Assembly: GCF_042180575.1 (NCBI RefSeq)
Contig: NZ_CP170094.1
Location: forward strand, 5,518,001-5,582,000
Origin: Bernardetia sp042180575
GTDB lineage: Bacteria > Bacteroidota > Bacteroidia > Cytophagales > Bernardetiaceae
Reading direction: 5' to 3'
Length of the DNA stretch: 64,000 bases
The stretch's first letter is position 1, and each line of letters opens with the position of its first letter. The notes beneath the pieces were generated by a model. That model was given only the letters and a program-made list of their open reading frames with translations. It was not told the DNA's origin and searched no databases. Shown here in pieces: positions 43,397 through 52,768 of the stretch. A program made the translations under genes and the position numbers.

Positions 43397-43437
43397 CACG
43401 CTAAAGCATAAGCTACATCTCATGCTAAAGTGCAAGC
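43397..43437. repeat. Direct repeat pair of a CTAAAG palindrome module
   Basis: CACGCTAAAGCATAAGC (43397-43413) and CATGCTAAAGTGCAAGC (43421-43437), 13 of 17 positions the same. They lie between the convergent ends of the 42496 (+) and 43447 (-) genes, and may be a repetitive palindrome. Confidence 0.6.
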
Positions 43438-43446
43438 GATATTTTT

Positions 43447-46400
43447 TTATTCTCCGTCATTTACAGTATTCCAATAATCAAAATCTAATTCTTCACAATC
43501 CCAAAGATGTTCTTTTTTGAATTTCACGCCTATTGTTGGTGAGCCTCCATTTTTGGCAGCAATCATTTTTTGAATGATTCTTTCACGCTCGGCAGCTAGT
43601 TCTTGACGAAGTTTTTCATCGTTTTCTCTATCAAAATAAAGAATTCCATCAACGAATGTCTTTTCAGCTTTTGCATAAATAGATAATGGATTTGCTGACC
43701 ACAAGACAATATCAGCATCTTTACCTACTTTTATACTTCCTGTACGGTCAGAAATGCCTAACATTTTTGCAGGATTGAGTGTAACAAATTTCCACGCTTC
43801 TTCTTCCGACACACCACCATATTTTACAGTTTTGGCAGCTTCTTGATTGAGTCTTCTTCCCATTTCTGCATCATCAGAGTTGATTGAAGTCAAAACTCCA
43901 GCTTGATTCATAAGCGCAGCATTGTACGGAATAGCATCTTTTACTTCATATTTGTATGCCCACCAATCCGAAAAAGTAGAACCTGCAACACCATGTTTTG
44001 CCATTTCAGGAGCAACTTTATAGCCTTCCAAAATATGTGTAAATACATTTACTTTGAAGCCAAATTTCTCAGCAACACGCATAGTAGAAAGAATTTCGGA
44101 AGCCACGTAAGAATGACAAGAAATAAGACGTTTGCCATTGATAATTTCTAAAAGTGCTTCCATTTGCAAATCAGTTCTTGTTGTGGTTGGGTTTGCTTTT
44201 TTAGCTGCTTCGTATTCCTTTGCTCTTGTAAATGCATCTGTTAAAAACTGCTCAACTCCCATTCTTGATTGAGGATAACGACCATATTCTGCCCAGTTTG
44301 AGTGTTTTACATTTTCTCCTAGTGCAAATTTAATTCTTTCAGGTGCGCCTTTGATTTTCATTTCTTCGGCAGTTTTTCCCCAACGTAATTTTATCACAGC
44401 CGACTGTCCTCCAATTGGATTTGCAGAACCGTGTAATTGTTGTAGAGCCACAACACCACCAGCCAAATGACGGTAAATATTTACGTCTTCTGGATTGATA
44501 ACATCTCCAATTCTGACTTCTGAACTATTGGCATAAACTCCTTCGTTTACACCTCCTGAAATAGCAATATGCGAATGTTCGTCAATGATTCCACTTGTTA
44601 GGTGTTTTCCTGTCCCGTCGATAGTTTTCGCTCCTTCTGGTGCAGAAAGATTTTTACCAATTTTATTTATCTTTCCATTGATAATCAAAACATCTGTATT
44701 TTCTAAAATACCACTTGTTTCTCCTTCTACTTCATTTGTCCAAACAGTAGCATTTTTTATCAAAACCGTTTCAGCTTTTGGCTGCGATTGAAAAGAATAG
44801 GGTGCAAAAGGAAAAATAGGTTGGAAGGCTTGCAGCGTAGAATCAACTTTTGGCGCATCTCCAATATTCTGATTGATTTTCATATTCGAATCTGAATTTT
44901 TGGCATTCCAAGTAACCCATTTTCCACCTGCTGTGCGTGTAGAACCTTCCCAGTATTTTCCTTCCGAGTCGTACCAACCTGTAAGGCGAGTAGCTTCAGT
45001 TTGATTTTGAGGAGAAAATTGAAGTGCAAAAATTCCTTTTTCGTAACTTGCCTTTGCTTTCAATGTATCTTTTCCATCAATAATTTTGTAATCTAAATTA
45101 TCTTCTTCTCCCGAAACTTCCAATTTATACAATTTTGGTTTTCCATCTTCTTCCAAAGTCAAATCATAAATTCCTGCATAAGACGAATTAGGAAACGCAA
45201 CAATTTCATTTTTTTGTCCTTTTACCCAGTTTTGATATACTTTTGTTTTTGATAAAAATAAATCACCTGAAGTAATGATAAAATTAGCAACTGAACCTTT
45301 TTTCAAAGTTCCTAAATTATTTCCTTCTCCAATAAGATTAGCTGGCGTATAAGTAAGAGCTTTTAGAGCTGCCGTTTTGGAAAGACCTGCACCAACTGCT
45401 TTTCTTAGATTTTCCAAAAACTTAGACTTGTCTTTTAGTCCGTCTGTTGTAAAAGTAAAATTAATTCCTGCTTTTTCTAATATAGCTGCATTTGAAGCTG
45501 CGTATTCCCAATGTTTGAGGGATGTAAAAGAGATAAATTGAGCGTCTAAAGGGTCATTTACATCAAAAGCATTAGGAAAATTAAGAGGAATAATAAAAGA
45601 AGCTCCAGTATTTTTGATTAAATCAACAGCTTGATATTCGTCGCCACTTCCTTTCAAAATATATTGTTTTCCAAACTCATCTCCTAATTTATCAGCACGA
45701 ATAGCATTCATTTTGTCATTTACTTCAAAGATTTGAGGGAGGTTTTGTAATGTATTCCAAGCTGAAAGAGTTAAATTCTTATCTTTTGCACCTCCAGTTG
45801 CATACCATTTTCCATCAAGATATGTTTGACGCAAGAGTGCCATCGAACCCATTAAAGAAGTAGGATATGATTGTGAAGAAGAACCTTTATTAAAAGAAAG
45901 TCCTGCTGCTGCATCGGTTTTATAAAGTTGCTCGTGTGAAGTTCCGTTTCCTAAAAAAACAAGGGCAGATGTTCCTCTCACAATTCCGTCTTGTTGGTTA
46001 GAAAGAAGCGTTCCAAAACCTAATTTTCTTAGACCTTCTGCTTCTTTTTGAGCTGCTTTATCTTCTGGATTAAACATTTCACTTGCCTTGTGATGTGCTT
46101 TTACAGCTTCATTATTTCCAAAAGCATAAGAAGATTGAGGGTTAAGTTGGAGTTGGTACCACGCACGACCTTTAGATTTTTCGGGGGCAGGCATTCCATA
46201 ATCTGAATATAAATCTATGAAAGAGGGATAGATTACTTTGCCTTTAAGGTCTTCAATAACTGCACCTTTTGGAATGCTTATATCAGTTCCGACTGCCAAA
46301 ATTTTGCCTTCTTTAATAACTAGAGTCGCCTTTGATATTTTGGTTTGATAATCTGTATAAATAGTTGCATTAGTAAAAGCATAGACTGTATTTCGCTCGT

Positions 46401-46530
46401 CTGTGATGCCATTAGTATAAAAAGTTTGTTGAGCAAGTGTTTTGTGATACGAAAAAAGTGACACAAACACCATTAAAAACAATACTAAAAATACTATAAA
46501 GGGTTGATTTTTAGAGTTTTGCATATTCAA
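43447..46530 (-). CDS. Large secreted amidohydrolase with two amidohydrolase domains, first degenerate
   Basis: 1027 residues with a signal peptide (FLVLFLMVFVSLFSY, then TLAQQ). It holds two amidohydrolase/imidazolonepropionase-like domains. The first (about 40-440) has IDLYSDYGMP at the HxH position, so it has lost its metal ligands, but keeps late elements such as ALTYTPANLIGEGNNLG. The second (about 590-990) is complete: IIDEHSHIAISGG (HxH), ISCHSYVASEIL, VFTHILEGYK and INSDDAEMG, followed by TLNPAKMLGI. A beta domain of about 130 residues lies between. It probably hydrolyses an amide or a dipeptide in the periplasm; the substrate is not known. Confidence 0.85.
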   Translation of the reverse strand: MNMQNSKNQPFIVFLVLFLMVFVSLFSYHKTLAQQTFYTNGITDERNTVYAFTNATIYTDYQTKISKATLVIKEGKILAVGTDISIPKGAVIEDLKGKVIYPSFIDLYSDYGMPAPEKSKGRAWYQLQLNPQSSYAFGNNEAVKAHHKASEMFNPEDKAAQKEAEGLRKLGFGTLLSNQQDGIVRGTSALVFLGNGTSHEQLYKTDAAAGLSFNKGSSSQSYPTSLMGSMALLRQTYLDGKWYATGGAKDKNLTLSAWNTLQNLPQIFEVNDKMNAIRADKLGDEFGKQYILKGSGDEYQAVDLIKNTGASFIIPLNFPNAFDVNDPLDAQFISFTSLKHWEYAASNAAILEKAGINFTFTTDGLKDKSKFLENLRKAVGAGLSKTAALKALTYTPANLIGEGNNLGTLKKGSVANFIITSGDLFLSKTKVYQNWVKGQKNEIVAFPNSSYAGIYDLTLEEDGKPKLYKLEVSGEEDNLDYKIIDGKDTLKAKASYEKGIFALQFSPQNQTEATRLTGWYDSEGKYWEGSTRTAGGKWVTWNAKNSDSNMKINQNIGDAPKVDSTLQAFQPIFPFAPYSFQSQPKAETVLIKNATVWTNEVEGETSGILENTDVLIINGKINKIGKNLSAPEGAKTIDGTGKHLTSGIIDEHSHIAISGGVNEGVYANSSEVRIGDVINPEDVNIYRHLAGGVVALQQLHGSANPIGGQSAVIKLRWGKTAEEMKIKGAPERIKFALGENVKHSNWAEYGRYPQSRMGVEQFLTDAFTRAKEYEAAKKANPTTTRTDLQMEALLEIINGKRLISCHSYVASEILSTMRVAEKFGFKVNVFTHILEGYKVAPEMAKHGVAGSTFSDWWAYKYEVKDAIPYNAALMNQAGVLTSINSDDAEMGRRLNQEAAKTVKYGGVSEEEAWKFVTLNPAKMLGISDRTGSIKVGKDADIVLWSANPLSIYAKAEKTFVDGILYFDRENDEKLRQELAAERERIIQKMIAAKNGGSPTIGVKFKKEHLWDCEELDFDYWNTVNDGE

Positions 46531-46927
46531 TAAAGTGAGTATAATATAATTTTGAATTGTTTTGATAAAATTATTGTAGGCAATTTATGGAAAGGTATTG
46601 TATTTTGTTCTTAAAAAATGATAAATCAATAAAAAAAGCCTTTGTAAATAATTACAGAGGCTTTTGATTAAATTATTTGAAAAAAAATATTACCTGATAA
46701 ATACTAACGCTGTTAGGAATGATTACGACCTTTGTGTTAATATTCAATAGACAGGCTAAATTAGGAATTTATCGTTAAATTGTCAGAAGACTCAAACGTT
46801 TTTTTACATTTGTAAAATTTAGGTTATATTTGTCTTTATAGATTATAAACTCAATTCCCCTAATCCGATAGATTAATCGTATTAGATTTTATTTTAATTT
46901 CAGACGAAAATTTTATTTTGATATAAT
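46531..46927. other. Divergent intergenic region with an orphan terminator
   Basis: 397 bases between the divergent amidohydrolase and ATPase genes. It contains a terminator hairpin at 46634-46665 whose T tract is on the minus strand and TATATTTG at about 46826-46833, similar to a -7 element for the rightward gene. No ORF of note was seen. Confidence 0.5.
46634..46665 (-). terminator. Orphan minus-strand terminator hairpin
   Basis: On the minus strand AAAAGCCTCTGTAA, loop, TTACAAAGGCTTTT with one wobble and a T7 run. No gene lies upstream of it on this strand before the divergent start at 46928, so it may end a small RNA encoded between about 46670 and 46900 or antisense transcription. Confidence 0.7.
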
Positions 46928-48163
46928 ATGGAAAGAATACACATCAAAAACTTTAAGCAAATCAAAGATGCAGACCTTTATTTACGTAAATTTAATATTA
47001 TTGTAGGTGAACATGCTTGTGGAAAAAGTACACTCATGAAAGTGGCTTATTTTATGCATCATTTACAAGACGAAATAATAAACGAAGTATCTGCCAATGC
47101 CCCTCAAATTTTTAGACATAACTTTTTTGGGCGTATGAAACAAGCTGTCAGAATTGCTTTTGTACATCATTTTGGTTCGACAAGACATTTAGCTGATTTT
47201 ACAATAGATTATTATACACCCTCTGGAGAATTAGTTTGTTTTTATATCAATGATAATAATGATTTAGATTTATTTTTTGTAGATGATTTTGGAGATAAAA
47301 TATTAGATAATTCTTTTGCTGCTGTTGAGGAATTAGTCGTACTAAAAAATAAAGGATTGGATAGCACTGCACCCGAATGGCAAGAAGTTTTGGATGCGCT
47401 TAGAGAAAGGTTGAATATTGTTTTTGGCGATAATACACAAGAACTTTATATTCCTAATAATAGAAGTGTTTGGTTTGCTATCGGAAATCGTGTGCAAACA
47501 CTTTTTGATGAAATGGAACAAACACTCAAAAGTAAAGGGTTTTTACGTTTTGATTCTGAACATGAGCTTTTTCACTTACGCTTTGTACAACATATCAAAA
47601 ATAATGTAGTTCCAGTTTTTAAAAGAAATAGTACACTCAAAGATGTGTTTTTTGATGTTATGAAGTTTAGTACAGATGCAAATCTGACAATAGATTCTAC
47701 CAGCAAACAAATAGCAGAACTTCTTCAAGGAACATATCAAACAGATACTTTTGGAGAAAAAATATTTTATGAATTACCTGAAAAATATGTGTATCTTCAA
47801 AATGCTTCAACACATCAACAAGAACTTATTCGTATGATTCAAGATTTGTTTTTGTCGGCACTTCGTCAAAAACCTGTGTTGCGTTTTATCGAACATCCAG
47901 AAGCACATGTAAGAACAGATTTACACGAAACGCTTACTGATTTTTTAGTTTGGTTTGCTACTTCACATCCAGAAAATCAACTTGTTTTTTCTACACATTC
48001 TTCTCAAATAGTAGATACTCTTAACAAAATTGTAGAAAATGGACAATTACTAAAAAGTGAAGATGTAAATGTTTTGACTTTAGATGATGGGCATTTAGTT
48101 AAACTTTCTAATGAAGAAACAGGAAAAGTAGAAGCTACACTAACAGAAAAATATTTAGTATAA
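46928..48163 (+). CDS. AAA/ABC-type ATPase of the OLD/AAA_15-like group
   Basis: 411 residues. N-terminal ERIHIKNFKQIKDADLYL and Walker A GEHACGKST (about 28-36). The C-terminal half has the Walker-B-like VLRFIEHPEAHVRTDLHETL, where relatives have IEEPEAHL, and a switch LVFSTHSSQIVDTLN. This is the usual layout of single-gene ATPases related to OLD and RecF. No nuclease (TOPRIM) domain follows, so it is only the ATPase part. It stands between a divergent and a convergent gene, hence in its own unit, closed by a terminator at 48195. Confidence 0.85.
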   Translation: MERIHIKNFKQIKDADLYLRKFNIIVGEHACGKSTLMKVAYFMHHLQDEIINEVSANAPQIFRHNFFGRMKQAVRIAFVHHFGSTRHLADFTIDYYTPSGELVCFYINDNNDLDLFFVDDFGDKILDNSFAAVEELVVLKNKGLDSTAPEWQEVLDALRERLNIVFGDNTQELYIPNNRSVWFAIGNRVQTLFDEMEQTLKSKGFLRFDSEHELFHLRFVQHIKNNVVPVFKRNSTLKDVFFDVMKFSTDANLTIDSTSKQIAELLQGTYQTDTFGEKIFYELPEKYVYLQNASTHQQELIRMIQDLFLSALRQKPVLRFIEHPEAHVRTDLHETLTDFLVWFATSHPENQLVFSTHSSQIVDTLNKIVENGQLLKSEDVNVLTLDDGHLVKLSNEETGKVEATLTEKYLV

Positions 48164-48194
48164 TGTGCCGATGCTTTCTAATGTTGTTATATAC

Positions 48195-48230
48195 AAAAAA
48201 CCTTTCAAAAGTACTTTTGAAAGGTTTTTT
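48195..48230. terminator. Bidirectional terminator, 36-bp perfect palindrome
   Basis: AAAAAACCTTTCAAAAGT and its exact complement, with no loop bases. It serves the convergent ATPase (+) and IscA-type (-) genes. Confidence 0.95.
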
Positions 48231-48273
48231 GTTTTATTGTACATAGGTCTTTAGGCTACAACTGTATCTGAAA

Positions 48274-48600
48274 TTAAACTGAAAAACTTTCTCCACATCC
48301 ACAAGTACGTGAAGCGTTTGGATTTACAAATTGAAATCCTTTTCCATTTAACCCATCTGTAAAATCAAGAGAAGTACCCAAAAGATATAATAAACTCTTT
48401 TTATCGACTAATATTTTGATGCCTTTATCTTCAAATACTTGATCTGAATCTTGAATAGAAGCATCAAAAGCAAGGTCATACATAAGTCCTGAACAGCCTC
48501 CTCCTTGTACGGATACACGGATATTACTATCAGGAGCGTGATTTTCTTGTTGCTTGAGCTGACTGATTTGGGTAGCAGCTTTTTCTGTAATTGTAATCAT
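48274..48600 (-). CDS. Iron-sulfur assembly protein, IscA/SufA/ErpA family
   Basis: 108 residues, the usual length. All three cluster-ligand Cys are present: GGGCSGLMYDL and the C-terminal CGCGESFSV. It binds FeS clusters or iron and hands them to target proteins in the cytoplasm. Single gene; no other isc or suf gene is in the window, so the exact family member cannot be told. Confidence 0.93.
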   Translation of the reverse strand: MITITEKAATQISQLKQQENHAPDSNIRVSVQGGGCSGLMYDLAFDASIQDSDQVFEDKGIKILVDKKSLLYLLGTSLDFTDGLNGKGFQFVNPNASRTCGCGESFSV

Positions 48601-48798
48601 AACGTTTCGTTTTGGCGTATAAATTTAAAATTTTATTCTAGCCAGAATTGAAAGTTCTGTGAACTCTTTATTTATTAAATAATTGATATTTGTACTACAA
48701 AACTACTCAAAAATATTTAGGATTGTCTTAAAAATCTCTAAAAACAAGAGTAGTCTATTCCGTAAAACGTTTTTTAGTGAAAAAAAGTTTGTAAAAAA

Positions 48799-49506
48799 TT
48801 ACATAATTCCACGCACATACATAAATGCTTCTGCAAAATGTTTTCCAACAGCTACGCCCCAACGCTGCGCTTGTATGCGTAATGCTTCTGGTGAACGAGG
48901 GTGTGGATAAGCACGTTTTTCGAATTCATAACTTTCCATTCCTGTTATTTTTGCCTCTATACTTTCTTCATCTATACTTACAAAAAAATTAGGTTGAAAA
49001 GGATTGGGATAATTAAAGGCTTGCCATTCGGTAGAAGAAGGTGTTTCAAAAGTGAAAATATGTTGCACTTTTTCATGTTCCATCGGACGAGTAGCCGTCA
49101 TGACAGCTTCAAAAGTACAGCGATGGTCAATATTCAAATCTCCTCCATGATGCGTAAAAATAATGCTTGGCTCAAATTCTTGTTTTTCCTTTTCTATGAC
49201 TTTTACTAAATCTAATAAAGCCACAGAATCAAAACGATTATCAGCAAAATCATAAATTCCGACACTTTGATAACCAATACATTTTTGAGCAGAATAAATA
49301 TTATTTCTATGCGTTTGTAGTTCTTGTTCCCATTTTTCTCTATCTCTGTTATCCGAACGAGAAGTAATTCCTTCTCCCAAAATAATAGCTCTCACTTGAC
49401 AATTATAATTTTTGATAAGATGGTGCATGGTTGCGCCAATTCCTAAAAGTTCATCGTCTGGATGGGCTACTACTACTAATATTTTTTTATTTTGAAAATT
49501 TATCAT
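48799..49506 (-). CDS. PIG-L family deacetylase
   Basis: 235 residues. The zinc site is visible in VVAHPDDELLGIGATM (His and Asp-Asp) and THHGGDLNIDHRCTFEA (the second His). The family removes N-acetyl groups from sugars and conjugates, for example in glycan and thiol synthesis. It is the last gene of a long leftward series of surface-sugar genes and could act on one of its products, but a 188-base gap with a G7 run precedes it, so it may be a separate unit. Confidence 0.85.
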   Translation of the reverse strand: MINFQNKKILVVVAHPDDELLGIGATMHHLIKNYNCQVRAIILGEGITSRSDNRDREKWEQELQTHRNNIYSAQKCIGYQSVGIYDFADNRFDSVALLDLVKVIEKEKQEFEPSIIFTHHGGDLNIDHRCTFEAVMTATRPMEHEKVQHIFTFETPSSTEWQAFNYPNPFQPNFFVSIDEESIEAKITGMESYEFEKRAYPHPRSPEALRIQAQRWGVAVGKHFAEAFMYVRGIM

Positions 49507-49694
49507 TTTTGATTATCTATAATTATTTTTTTGGGGGGGTAAAAAGTATGATACGTGTTTTGTTTTTGGTGGAGACCCCATAGACGTAAGGTTAATTTTT
49601 AATTATTTTAAAAGGAGATAATTTTTCTCCATTTTTTCGTTTTTTGAATTCTTTTTGAGCATTCTTGAAATATCATACTTTGTGTAGCACCTCC

Positions 49695-51218
49695 TTATTT
49701 TGTAGGACAAGTTTCATATTGAAGAATTACACAATCAGAATTATTTATGGTTTGAGTCTCAGTATGTATAAAATTAGCTCCTAAAAGGGACTTTTGAGAA
49801 GCTAAATTTTCTTTTTTTATAATTCCCTTTAAAGTAATAGAAATAGGTAATTTTTCTAATAATTGAATAATCTGAATAAGCATTTGTGTTGCTAGTTTTT
49901 TTCCTCTATGGTTTTTGCTGACACTATTATCTAGCCAGCCTATTGTTTTTTCAGTTTCATTTATAGTTTGTGTATCCCACTCTATTCTAGTTTGTCCAAT
50001 AGCATCGTTAGAATTTTCTAAGAAAAAAATAAATAAAAGGGAGTTTGAATTAATTTTGTTTTTAAACCAAACTAAGTGATTTTCCCATTTTATTGGCTCA
50101 TTATTGAAAGCATATTCTCTTGATAACTCATCATTTGCCCATTCAAAATAAATTTGAGCATCTTTTAATTGTGCTGTTCTGAAAGTGAGTAATTGATTTG
50201 GAAATATAGAATCCATACATATTTTTACTCCATTTAGTCCTACTAAAGAAGGTGCATAATTTTGAATTATTTTCTGTAAGTGAGAGTTTTGAAAAGTATT
50301 TAATTGCGAACTAATTTTTTCTTCAAGGGCTTTGTCATTCCAATTTATATTTTCTAATAAAAAATGCTTATCAAGATAATATTTTTGATTAGGAACTTGG
50401 TCAATGGTAAGACAAATTCCGATAGTTGGTTTTCCTTGACTGGCTAATTCGTGAAGAGTTTGTCCACAAGCAGAAATAATAATATCATTTTTTTGATACA
50501 AATTATACATTTCTTGTGTTGATTGTTTTCCTAAAATAGTAAGATTTTTAATTTTAATTTTTTCAAGAAATTTATTTTCCAATTCTTCTCTTTGAGTATC
50601 TTGTGGACAAATTACTTGAATTTTCTTTAAATTTTGATTCAAACAAATTAAAATAAGTTGAGGCAATAAATCTCTAAAATCTGTTCCTCCGAGGGTAATT
50701 AAAATGTTTTCTACAGGTTGAGGGTTTTGATTTTGTGTGTTATCATTTTCTTGTGTTTTGTTTTCTAGGGAAGTAAAAATGGAATGCAACAAAACAAATT
50801 TTTTTCCTCCAATACATTTTGCTTTTTGATTGGAATAATCTATTTGTTCGAAAAAAACATTTGGATTAATAATTAAATCGGCATCATAATTTATCCTGTT
50901 GTAATCATCTATTACAATTACTTTCTTAAATTTAGTTTTCAAAAAACGATATATTTCTTCATCAGCCAAATAAGAATCTACCAAAATGGTATCAAATTGA
51001 TTTTTTATTTCAGCATCAATTTTAATATTCAATTCACTCTTATCTAGCCAATTATAAATTTTTCCATTTACATCAAATTTTTCATTTCCCTTTACATGTA
51101 AAATCATTTTTGTACTAATACTTTGATTTTGTGCTTCCTTTTGCAAAGCCAAACATCGCATATAATGTCCATAACCAATGGATTCGCCTGCTTCGGTAAG
51201 GATAAGAAGTTTGTTCAT
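49695..51218 (-). CDS. Fused PseG-PseH: UDP-sugar hydrolase and N-acetyltransferase of pseudaminic acid synthesis
   Basis: 507 residues. Residues 1-330 are PseG-like: N-terminal LLILTEAGESIGYGHYMRCL with the catalytic His, LVDSYLADEEIYRFL, VIDDYNRINYDADLIINP, TLGGTDFRDLLPQL, and SACGQTLHELASQGKP. Residues 345-500 are a GNAT domain: LTFRTAQLKDAQIYFEWAND, GQTRIEW, and SKNHRGKKLATQMLI. Together they supply the acetylation (PseH) and UDP-removal (PseG) steps. It is the last gene of the pse run, and its neighbour upstream is an amidohydrolase. Confidence 0.85.
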   Translation of the reverse strand: MNKLLILTEAGESIGYGHYMRCLALQKEAQNQSISTKMILHVKGNEKFDVNGKIYNWLDKSELNIKIDAEIKNQFDTILVDSYLADEEIYRFLKTKFKKVIVIDDYNRINYDADLIINPNVFFEQIDYSNQKAKCIGGKKFVLLHSIFTSLENKTQENDNTQNQNPQPVENILITLGGTDFRDLLPQLILICLNQNLKKIQVICPQDTQREELENKFLEKIKIKNLTILGKQSTQEMYNLYQKNDIIISACGQTLHELASQGKPTIGICLTIDQVPNQKYYLDKHFLLENINWNDKALEEKISSQLNTFQNSHLQKIIQNYAPSLVGLNGVKICMDSIFPNQLLTFRTAQLKDAQIYFEWANDELSREYAFNNEPIKWENHLVWFKNKINSNSLLFIFFLENSNDAIGQTRIEWDTQTINETEKTIGWLDNSVSKNHRGKKLATQMLIQIIQLLEKLPISITLKGIIKKENLASQKSLLGANFIHTETQTINNSDCVILQYETCPTK

Positions 51219-51241
51219 AGAATTGAATTTTGTAAAAAAAA

Positions 51242-52054
51242 TTAATTAATATTAAAAAGCTGTAAGGCATTTTTATAAAAAATCTGCTCTTGTTCTTTTT
51301 GTGTAAAATGATATTTCTCAAAGAAATCTTTATGAATTTTGATAGCTTCATCAAAATTAAAATAAGGATGATCTGTTCCAAAAACAACTCTATCAATCAT
51401 GTTTTTGTAAACAAAAGCAAAATCTTTTTCTAAAGAAGAACCAATATAAGAAGGGAGAGAAAATGAGGTATCTAACCAAACATTTTTTTTATCAGCAGCC
51501 AAAAGCATAGCTTCTATAATTCGATATCCTCCACTATGAACAATAACAATAGGTGTTTTTTCAACTAAATCAGCCACGAAACAAGCTAATTTTAGATTGT
51601 CATAGGCATACATTTTTGAAGTTCCATAACTTCCATCAATACAAATAATTAAGTCTTTTTTTTGAGCAAATTGACAAATTTTGCCTACTTCTACAAAATC
51701 AGAATCACTTATTTTCTGAAGATAAGAATTAAACATGATTGCTTTTGCTCCTACTTCAGCTACTTTTTCGATATATTCAAAGGCATCAAATCTACGAAAA
51801 TCCATTAAAGCTGTAAAAGTGTTTTTTTCGAAAAGTTGATTTGCTTTTTCAAAAAAAGGAGTAACATCTGAGTCAAAAAGTTTGGTATTAAAGAGTAAAA
51901 AATTAGCTCCAACTGCTTTTTTAATTGTATCTTGATGGGTTTGAAGACCTTTAGAAATTCCTTCAACATCAAGGTTTAAATCTTGGGCGATGACTACATT
52001 TACATCGTCATTTTCTATAAAAGGAAGGTGAATATTAAAATCAAAAATCTGCAT
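51242..52054 (-). CDS. Amidohydrolase-2-type TIM-barrel protein
   Basis: 270 residues. A metal-dependent hydrolase barrel of the amidohydrolase_2 type is suggested by IFDFNIHLPF at the N-terminus (first His present; the second is replaced), VIVHSGGYR (His), and VVFGTDHPYFN (terminal Asp). The family also includes decarboxylases. Its place between a methyltransferase and the PseG-PseH gene, with gaps of about 10-20 bases, points to a job on the same sugar or its substituent. Confidence 0.7.
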   Translation of the reverse strand: MQIFDFNIHLPFIENDDVNVVIAQDLNLDVEGISKGLQTHQDTIKKAVGANFLLFNTKLFDSDVTPFFEKANQLFEKNTFTALMDFRRFDAFEYIEKVAEVGAKAIMFNSYLQKISDSDFVEVGKICQFAQKKDLIICIDGSYGTSKMYAYDNLKLACFVADLVEKTPIVIVHSGGYRIIEAMLLAADKKNVWLDTSFSLPSYIGSSLEKDFAFVYKNMIDRVVFGTDHPYFNFDEAIKIHKDFFEKYHFTQKEQEQIFYKNALQLFNIN

Positions 52055-52063
52055 TAATTTTTA

Positions 52064-52723
52064 TTATTTATAAAGGAAAAGCATAAATTCTTTTTGAGGA
52101 ATGGCAGCATAATTATGTTTCAAAACAGCATTTGGAGTAAGTGAAAGAGCAAACTCTAACATTCTTGAAGGATTATGATAAAAGACAAAATCTTCTTTTG
52201 GATAATCTTCTACCAAATTTTCACTCAAAAAATCGACTACCAAAACTTCATTGACCAAAGAAAAAGCATTTTTGATAAAATTGAAAGAATATTCATAATT
52301 ATCTACTTTGTCTTTTAAGTTTAGATTTAAAACACCCAACATAATAGCTGCATCAGCAACAGGTTCAGAAAAAGTAGTATTTCCAATATTTATGACTTCA
52401 AATTTTGCTTTTTCTTCTTTTTTCCAAATTTTTTTGGCTTCACTAATTAAATCTGGGTTTATATCCCAGCCTATATAATTTTTAAATTCTTTGTTCTGAG
52501 CCTTCAAAAGAGCTAAATAATCTCCAAAACCACAACCAATATCAAGAATTGATTTTTGATTAGAAAATTGGATTCCTTCTAAAGTTTGCTCAAAACGATA
52601 AGTCTGTTGTTCTGAATTCCCCCAACCTAGAGTTTGAACATGATAGCCTAATTTTTTATAACGTTGGGAGTAACGGCTTATCATCTGCTCTGAAATTTCT
52701 TCGAAGGCTGTAGTATTTTTCAT
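52064..52723 (-). CDS. Class I SAM-dependent methyltransferase
   Basis: 219 residues. SAM motif SILDIGCGFGDYLALLKA, then YIGWDINPDLISEAKKIW, AAIMLGVLNLNLKDKVDNY and an end in RMLEFALSLTPNAVLKHNY. The substrate is probably a small molecule or a sugar of the surrounding cluster. It starts 46 bases after the aldolase-like gene. Not the same as the Pse-associated methylase at 58278. Confidence 0.8.
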   Translation of the reverse strand: MKNTTAFEEISEQMISRYSQRYKKLGYHVQTLGWGNSEQQTYRFEQTLEGIQFSNQKSILDIGCGFGDYLALLKAQNKEFKNYIGWDINPDLISEAKKIWKKEEKAKFEVINIGNTTFSEPVADAAIMLGVLNLNLKDKVDNYEYSFNFIKNAFSLVNEVLVVDFLSENLVEDYPKEDFVFYHNPSRMLEFALSLTPNAVLKHNYAAIPQKEFMLFLYK

Positions 52724-52768
52724 TAAATTATAATAAAAAGGTTCAAATTTTTAAATGTCTTTTTTGTC

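Noticed and set aside
48683..48910. Rightward ORF before the PIG-L gene end
   Set aside because: It overlaps the conserved end of the PIG-L gene on the other strand and has no sign of coding sequence.
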